From: Saccoglossus kowalevskii
Lineage: Eukaryota > Hemichordata > Enteropneusta > Harrimaniidae
Direction of reading: 5' to 3'
DNA length: 24,316 nt
Assembly: GCF_000003605.2 (NCBI RefSeq)
Contig: NW_003151255.1
Location: forward strand, 50,238 to 74,553
In this document: positions 21,101 to 24,316 of the stretch, piece after piece
How positions within the stretch are numbered: the stretch's first letter is position 1
How the letters are laid out: each line of letters begins with the position of its first letter
Notes under the pieces: model-generated
What the model saw: the letters and a program-made list of their open reading frames with translations, nothing else
Databases searched by the model: none
What the model was told of the DNA's origin: nothing
Made by a program: the position numbers and the translations under genes

Positions 21101-24100
21101 ATACTATGGAACTTTAGGAATCACCAGGTACCTATTTCTACTGTTCTCCTTCATTCCATCAAAGGGACTCGAGGAAATGGCTGGTTTTATACCGATAGAG
21201 GAAGTACCAGAGGATTTCGGCGATAATCTGACGGCATTCGAGTACATGGATATGCATAACCACGATATTAAAGACATGTTGATTAGGTAAGACTGAAGAG
21301 TTTGAGAAGGTCACATATGGGACGTAATGATCACAACATATTCAGCCCCCTGTTCGGACGAAGTCTGGTGGGGTACATATAAATTTGACCCTTGTGTGTG
21401 TATCCGACCGTTCGTTCACACTCATGTCCCGGACATATTTGCACCACATGGATACATCATGGGAGGCATATGTATATGTATTGTGGCCAGAGTCAAGATA
21501 GCCAAATTACGGTCATTTTAGCGAATTTCTGTCATTCTGGAGCCAGATCTCGGTGGTGTACGGGCGGATTTATCTTTCAAACTTGGTAAATATAGAGGGC
21601 ATTATTGGACCTCAATGCACAAACTTGATTACACTATAGCTTGAATGCCCTACTGATGACCTTTTATTCATAATGCCCTACTGATGACCTTTTATTCATA
21701 ATGCCCTACTGATGACCTTTTATTCATAACGTCGTACTGATGACCTTTCATTCATAATGCCCTACTGGTGACCTTTTATTTATAGTGCCCTACTGGTGAC
21801 CTTATTTTCATAATATCCTACTGATGACCTTTTATTCATAATGCCGTATTGATGACCTTTTATTCATAATGCTCTACTGATGACCTTTCATTCATAATGC
21901 ACTACTGATGACATTTCTTCCATCATAATACATCGCTAATGATCAGCTGTGATTTTGGTGGGATATACTGCGATGCCCACAACTTTACTAGCACAGTAAC
22001 AAATGGTGGAATATGTTACACATTCAATGGAGGTCAAGGAAATGAAGACTTATTAAAATTAACCGGCACAGGTATAGATTTCAATGGTCATCGTATTCTG
22101 ACTGGTTCATGCAGGCAGATTGTAATTTTTTCATCATGACTGACGTCACAAAATATGCCATGACCTCAATATGTTGGTGGATTTACACAGTGCTTCTTGT
22201 ATTCTTAATAATTCAGATACTTCTGGTAGTTTACGATGTCAGCTAAACGCGTATATGACAGCACATATATTTGAGATATCTTGTCAAATTCTCCAAACCT
22301 CAACTTCTTCACACACTGAAATGTGTTTCACCCACGTCTGGTGGCGATTTGCCACAGATTGAATTCAACATTTAATAATTACGTTACCAAGACATCATGG
22401 AAACCATAAATAGAATAGTGGCTCCAAAATAATAGTAACTTTATTTCCCAATTACAACAAGGTAAACAGTAATCGCCAGGGTGTTCTTGAATACGTGCGC
22501 ACAAACTACGATCACTGCGTTAGTTTTCATTCTTTAAAAGCTGCGAATCAAAAATGAACAGTATTTATTATACATGAACAGCAATTTTCATTTGTTCCTT
22601 GCATAGATCGTGGAACAAATGAAAATTACTGCACACGTTAAATAAATCTAATATTGTATGGTCATTCTTTCATGATATATATATATTTACAATAGGTCTA
22701 ACCCATGGGCTGAATATCGTCTTAGATGCCAATAAAAACGACTATCTCGCTCCCAGTGATACTGTAGGATTTCAATTTGCTGTACATGACCAAAAGGATA
22801 TACCCAATATTCGGGACAAAGGGATAGGAATACCGACCGGCATGCATTCGCGAATCGCTTTGTCTACAACGGCCGTAAGTCCATACAAATTATTTAAACA
22901 TTGGAAGTGGTTTATGGCCATTATTATAAAAAACAGTTTTTAGTGGAAGATTAATGGAGGTTTATGGAGACGAAATATAGCATTTGCGATTTACATCATA
23001 TTTAAGAAGACAAACACATGCTATAAACAATCCAGAGAAATCTGTAAATGTACGCGAATGTTACAAAGCATATCATCCAATATTTCATTATATACACTAG
23101 CATGTCAGTTATCTTAACACAAATTTGGTACATTACAATCCAAGTAGTTATTATGTCAATGACCATTCAACAATTTCGATACATCACATAAGCCAATGTT
23201 TAGTTTGTTTGTATGAATGTGTATTCTAGATATCCAATCTTGGTTCCCCGCACAGCGACTGTGTTACAGATCACACACGCACCTTAAATTATTTCCCCGG
23301 TGAATACACAGAATCCAAATGCCTTATGGAGTGCGAAGAAGACTTTGCTGTGAGGCAATGTGAATGTAGATATTATTATATGCCAGGTAAGCAAGTGTAA
23401 CGAGTATTCAGGCATTGCAATAGTTTGTTTAATCACTGGTGAGCAACACACGTATACCGTTTGTTCAAATTACCATTGAAGTCATGCGATACTGTTTTAA
23501 CAAATAACTTCATTCAATATCTTCTTGTGTATAACAATTATAATACATTACTTTGATTATATAACATAACTGAAACGTACGGGTTAGTGAAGTTGTCTGT
23601 ATATATATATAATTGTCATGTTTATGTTTCGTAGGCACTGCTCCTTATTGCGGACCGAAAATGTTGCAATCATGTTACTTCCCGAAAATGAGTAAGCGTA
23701 CAAATTTTTACACGTAACGTATTGTTTTGAAAAAAAGAAACAACACACGTATATATTATACAGTTTCTTCAATGTAGCATATGCGTTTCGAACTAATTCC
23801 AACCAAAATTTTTATTTTAGAGAATTTTACAGTACACACATCCACCATCTGTGACTGTCCAGAACGATGTAACACGATCTCGTACAACTGGAAGTTGTCG
23901 TACAATACATACCCTACTAACGTTATTAGTATATTTAAAGCAGATATGGGGTATCCTCCATGTGACCGAGCTGTGGGTAATTATGTCTTGTAAGTACATA
24001 TTCAGATACACTGAATTAATCATTACATTATAACTCTGGTGTAGTTTTAGCAGTCGTTTTACAAGTAAGATTCAGGACGAACGGGAGAAATGTGTATGGT

Positions 24101-24316
24101 TTCCCACTTGTATAATCTGTATGAGCCATATGAATAAGTTCAATTCAAAGGAGTATAATAAACAGGCATTTTAAATATCAAATGTATGCAATAGAAATAT
24201 ATACACTGTATATGTCAGCTAAATTCTTGTTATTCGTTCATACAGTTTCGCGACGACGGCCAACGAATCGTATACGTCTGGAGCTTTACCCTTAATAGAT
24301 GCGATAATCAATAACA
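18193..24316 (+). CDS. DEG/ENaC family cation channel, N-terminal nine exons (3' end outside window)
   Basis: Exons: 18193-18368, 20331-20501, 21083-21286, 21947-22071, 22696-22874, 23230-23386, 23635-23691, 23821-23989 and 24246-24316 (open). All introns are GT-AG and the phases agree throughout, giving 436 codons. In order: cytoplasmic N-terminus with FSQETSLAGVKFVGD (the HG gating motif region); TM1 at about residues 60-82 (IIWLLIVLAGAAGFVYQVY); the post-TM1 signature FPAITLCNNNLF (104-115); the finger segment CDFGGIYC and GGICYTFNGG; the palm segment GLTHGLNIVLDANKNDYLAP; the cysteine-rich thumb (CLMECEEDFAVRQCECRYYYMPG, then YCGP); and CDCPERCNTISYNWKLSYNTYP. TM2 lies beyond the window. 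The product is a subunit of a trimeric plasma-membrane cation channel; whether it is proton-, peptide- or mechano-gated cannot be read here. ATG 18193 is the first after an in-frame stop. Confidence 0.95.
18369..20330 (+). other. Intron 1 of second DEG/ENaC gene
   Basis: Donor gtaggt at 18369 and acceptor tgtgttacag at 20330 complete a CGG codon. The 1.96-kb intron holds a short tandem repeat at 19161-19240 and several overlapping open frames at 19810-20224 on both strands without recognisable motifs. A second possible donor (gtatgc at 18373) would include the TAG at 18370-18372 and end translation. Confidence 0.8.
19161..19240. repeat. 30-bp tandem repeat, about 2.7 copies
   Basis: 19171-19200 and 19201-19230 are the same 30-bp unit (CACACTGTACGCCATAACAC then ATCACCCG) with one difference, flanked by partial copies on both sides. 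It lies inside intron 1 of the second channel gene. Confidence 0.85.
20502..21082 (+). other. Intron 2 of second DEG/ENaC gene
   Basis: It runs from GTAATA at 20502 to ttgtgtttcag at 21082. No embedded feature is recognised. Confidence 0.85.
21644..21923. repeat. 28-bp minisatellite, ten copies, in intron 3
   Basis: Ten units with exact 28-bp spacing (starts at 21644, 21672 and so on to 21896) share the core TACTGATGACCTTTTATTC followed by ATAATGCC. Units differ by one to four substitutions. There are no spacers, so this is a minisatellite and not a CRISPR array. It ends 23 bases before exon 4 (21947) and supplies most of the DNA in front of that acceptor. Confidence 0.95.
22072..22695 (+). 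other. Intron 4 of second DEG/ENaC gene
   Basis: It runs from GTATAG at 22072 to tttacaatag at 22695. It contains a perfect 16-bp inverted repeat (see the separate entry) and a short TA run just before the acceptor. Confidence 0.85.
22583..22627. repeat. Perfect 16-bp hairpin in intron 4
   Basis: AATTTTCATTTGTTCC at 22583-22598 is the exact inverse of GGAACAAATGAAAATT at 22612-22627, with a 13-base spacer. It may be a fold-back structure or a miniature inverted-repeat relic; no target duplication is evident. Confidence 0.8.
22875..23229 (+). other. Intron 5 of second DEG/ENaC gene
   Basis: It runs from GTAAGT at 22875 to gtattctag at 23229, phase 0. Nothing else is recognised. Confidence 0.85.
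23387..24245 (+). other. Introns 6, 7 and 8 of second DEG/ENaC gene (with exons 7 and 8 between)
   Basis: Intron 6 is 23387-23634 (gtaagc to tttcgtag), intron 7 is 23692-23820 (gtaagc to tttattttag) and intron 8 is 23990-24245 (gtaagt to cgttcatacag). Exon 7 (23635-23691) is a 57-base exon coding ACTPYCGP-type thumb sequence (TAPYCGPKMLQSCYFPKM). No other feature is seen. Confidence 0.8.

Noticed and set aside
21644-21923. CRISPR-like array
   Set aside because: The units are contiguous with no unique spacers, they diverge gradually, and the array lies in an animal intron.

Overview
The window is AT-rich animal genomic DNA. It has multi-exon genes with GT-AG introns of a few hundred bases to 2 kb, a scaffold gap (run of N) and abundant transposon debris. 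The gene families (DEG/ENaC sodium channels and a fuseless-type membrane protein) and the interspersed repeats suggest an invertebrate, probably a marine one. I cannot fix the phylum from sequence alone.

Layout, left to right. (1) 1-1585, plus strand: last three exons of a DEG/ENaC channel, entering from outside the window and ending in the selectivity filter, TM2 and a cytoplasmic tail. (2) 1586-6850: 3' flank, then a decayed DIRS-like reverse transcriptase/RNase H fragment (about 4530-5000), then a dead Tc1/mariner transposase on the minus strand (5314-6332). (3) 6845-14520: a repeated segment carrying an intronless fuseless-like gene. Copy C (6845-7205) keeps only flank. Copy A (8229-11160) has lost 602 bp of coding sequence, is frameshifted, and carries a 925-bp inverted-repeat transposon with a clean target duplication. 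Copy B (11615-14520) looks intact once a mis-scaffolded gap is taken into account: the same 105 bp stand on both sides of the Ns. A diverged inverted repeat (7513-7657 and 15754-15901) brackets the A/B pair. (4) 14535-18192: a possible LINE tail and otherwise unassigned DNA. (5) 18193-24316, plus strand: the first nine exons (436 codons) of a second DEG/ENaC channel, running off the right edge. Its third intron holds a ten-copy 28-bp minisatellite that nearly reaches the acceptor site.

How the genes may relate. DEG/ENaC proteins are trimeric cation channels, often neuronal, peptide-gated, acid-gated or mechanosensory. Fuseless in Drosophila is an eight-pass presynaptic protein needed for calcium-channel clustering at active zones. 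The window is therefore a neighbourhood of neuronal-type membrane proteins that has expanded by local duplication. There is no operon-like logic, and shared regulation is not shown. I see no CRISPR array, rRNA, tRNA or prokaryotic feature. The most noteworthy points are the fuseless duplication history, the empty-site proof for the transposon, unusual residues at two DEG/ENaC gating positions, the long glycosylated-looking insertion before TM2 of the first channel, and the branch-point-like minisatellite.
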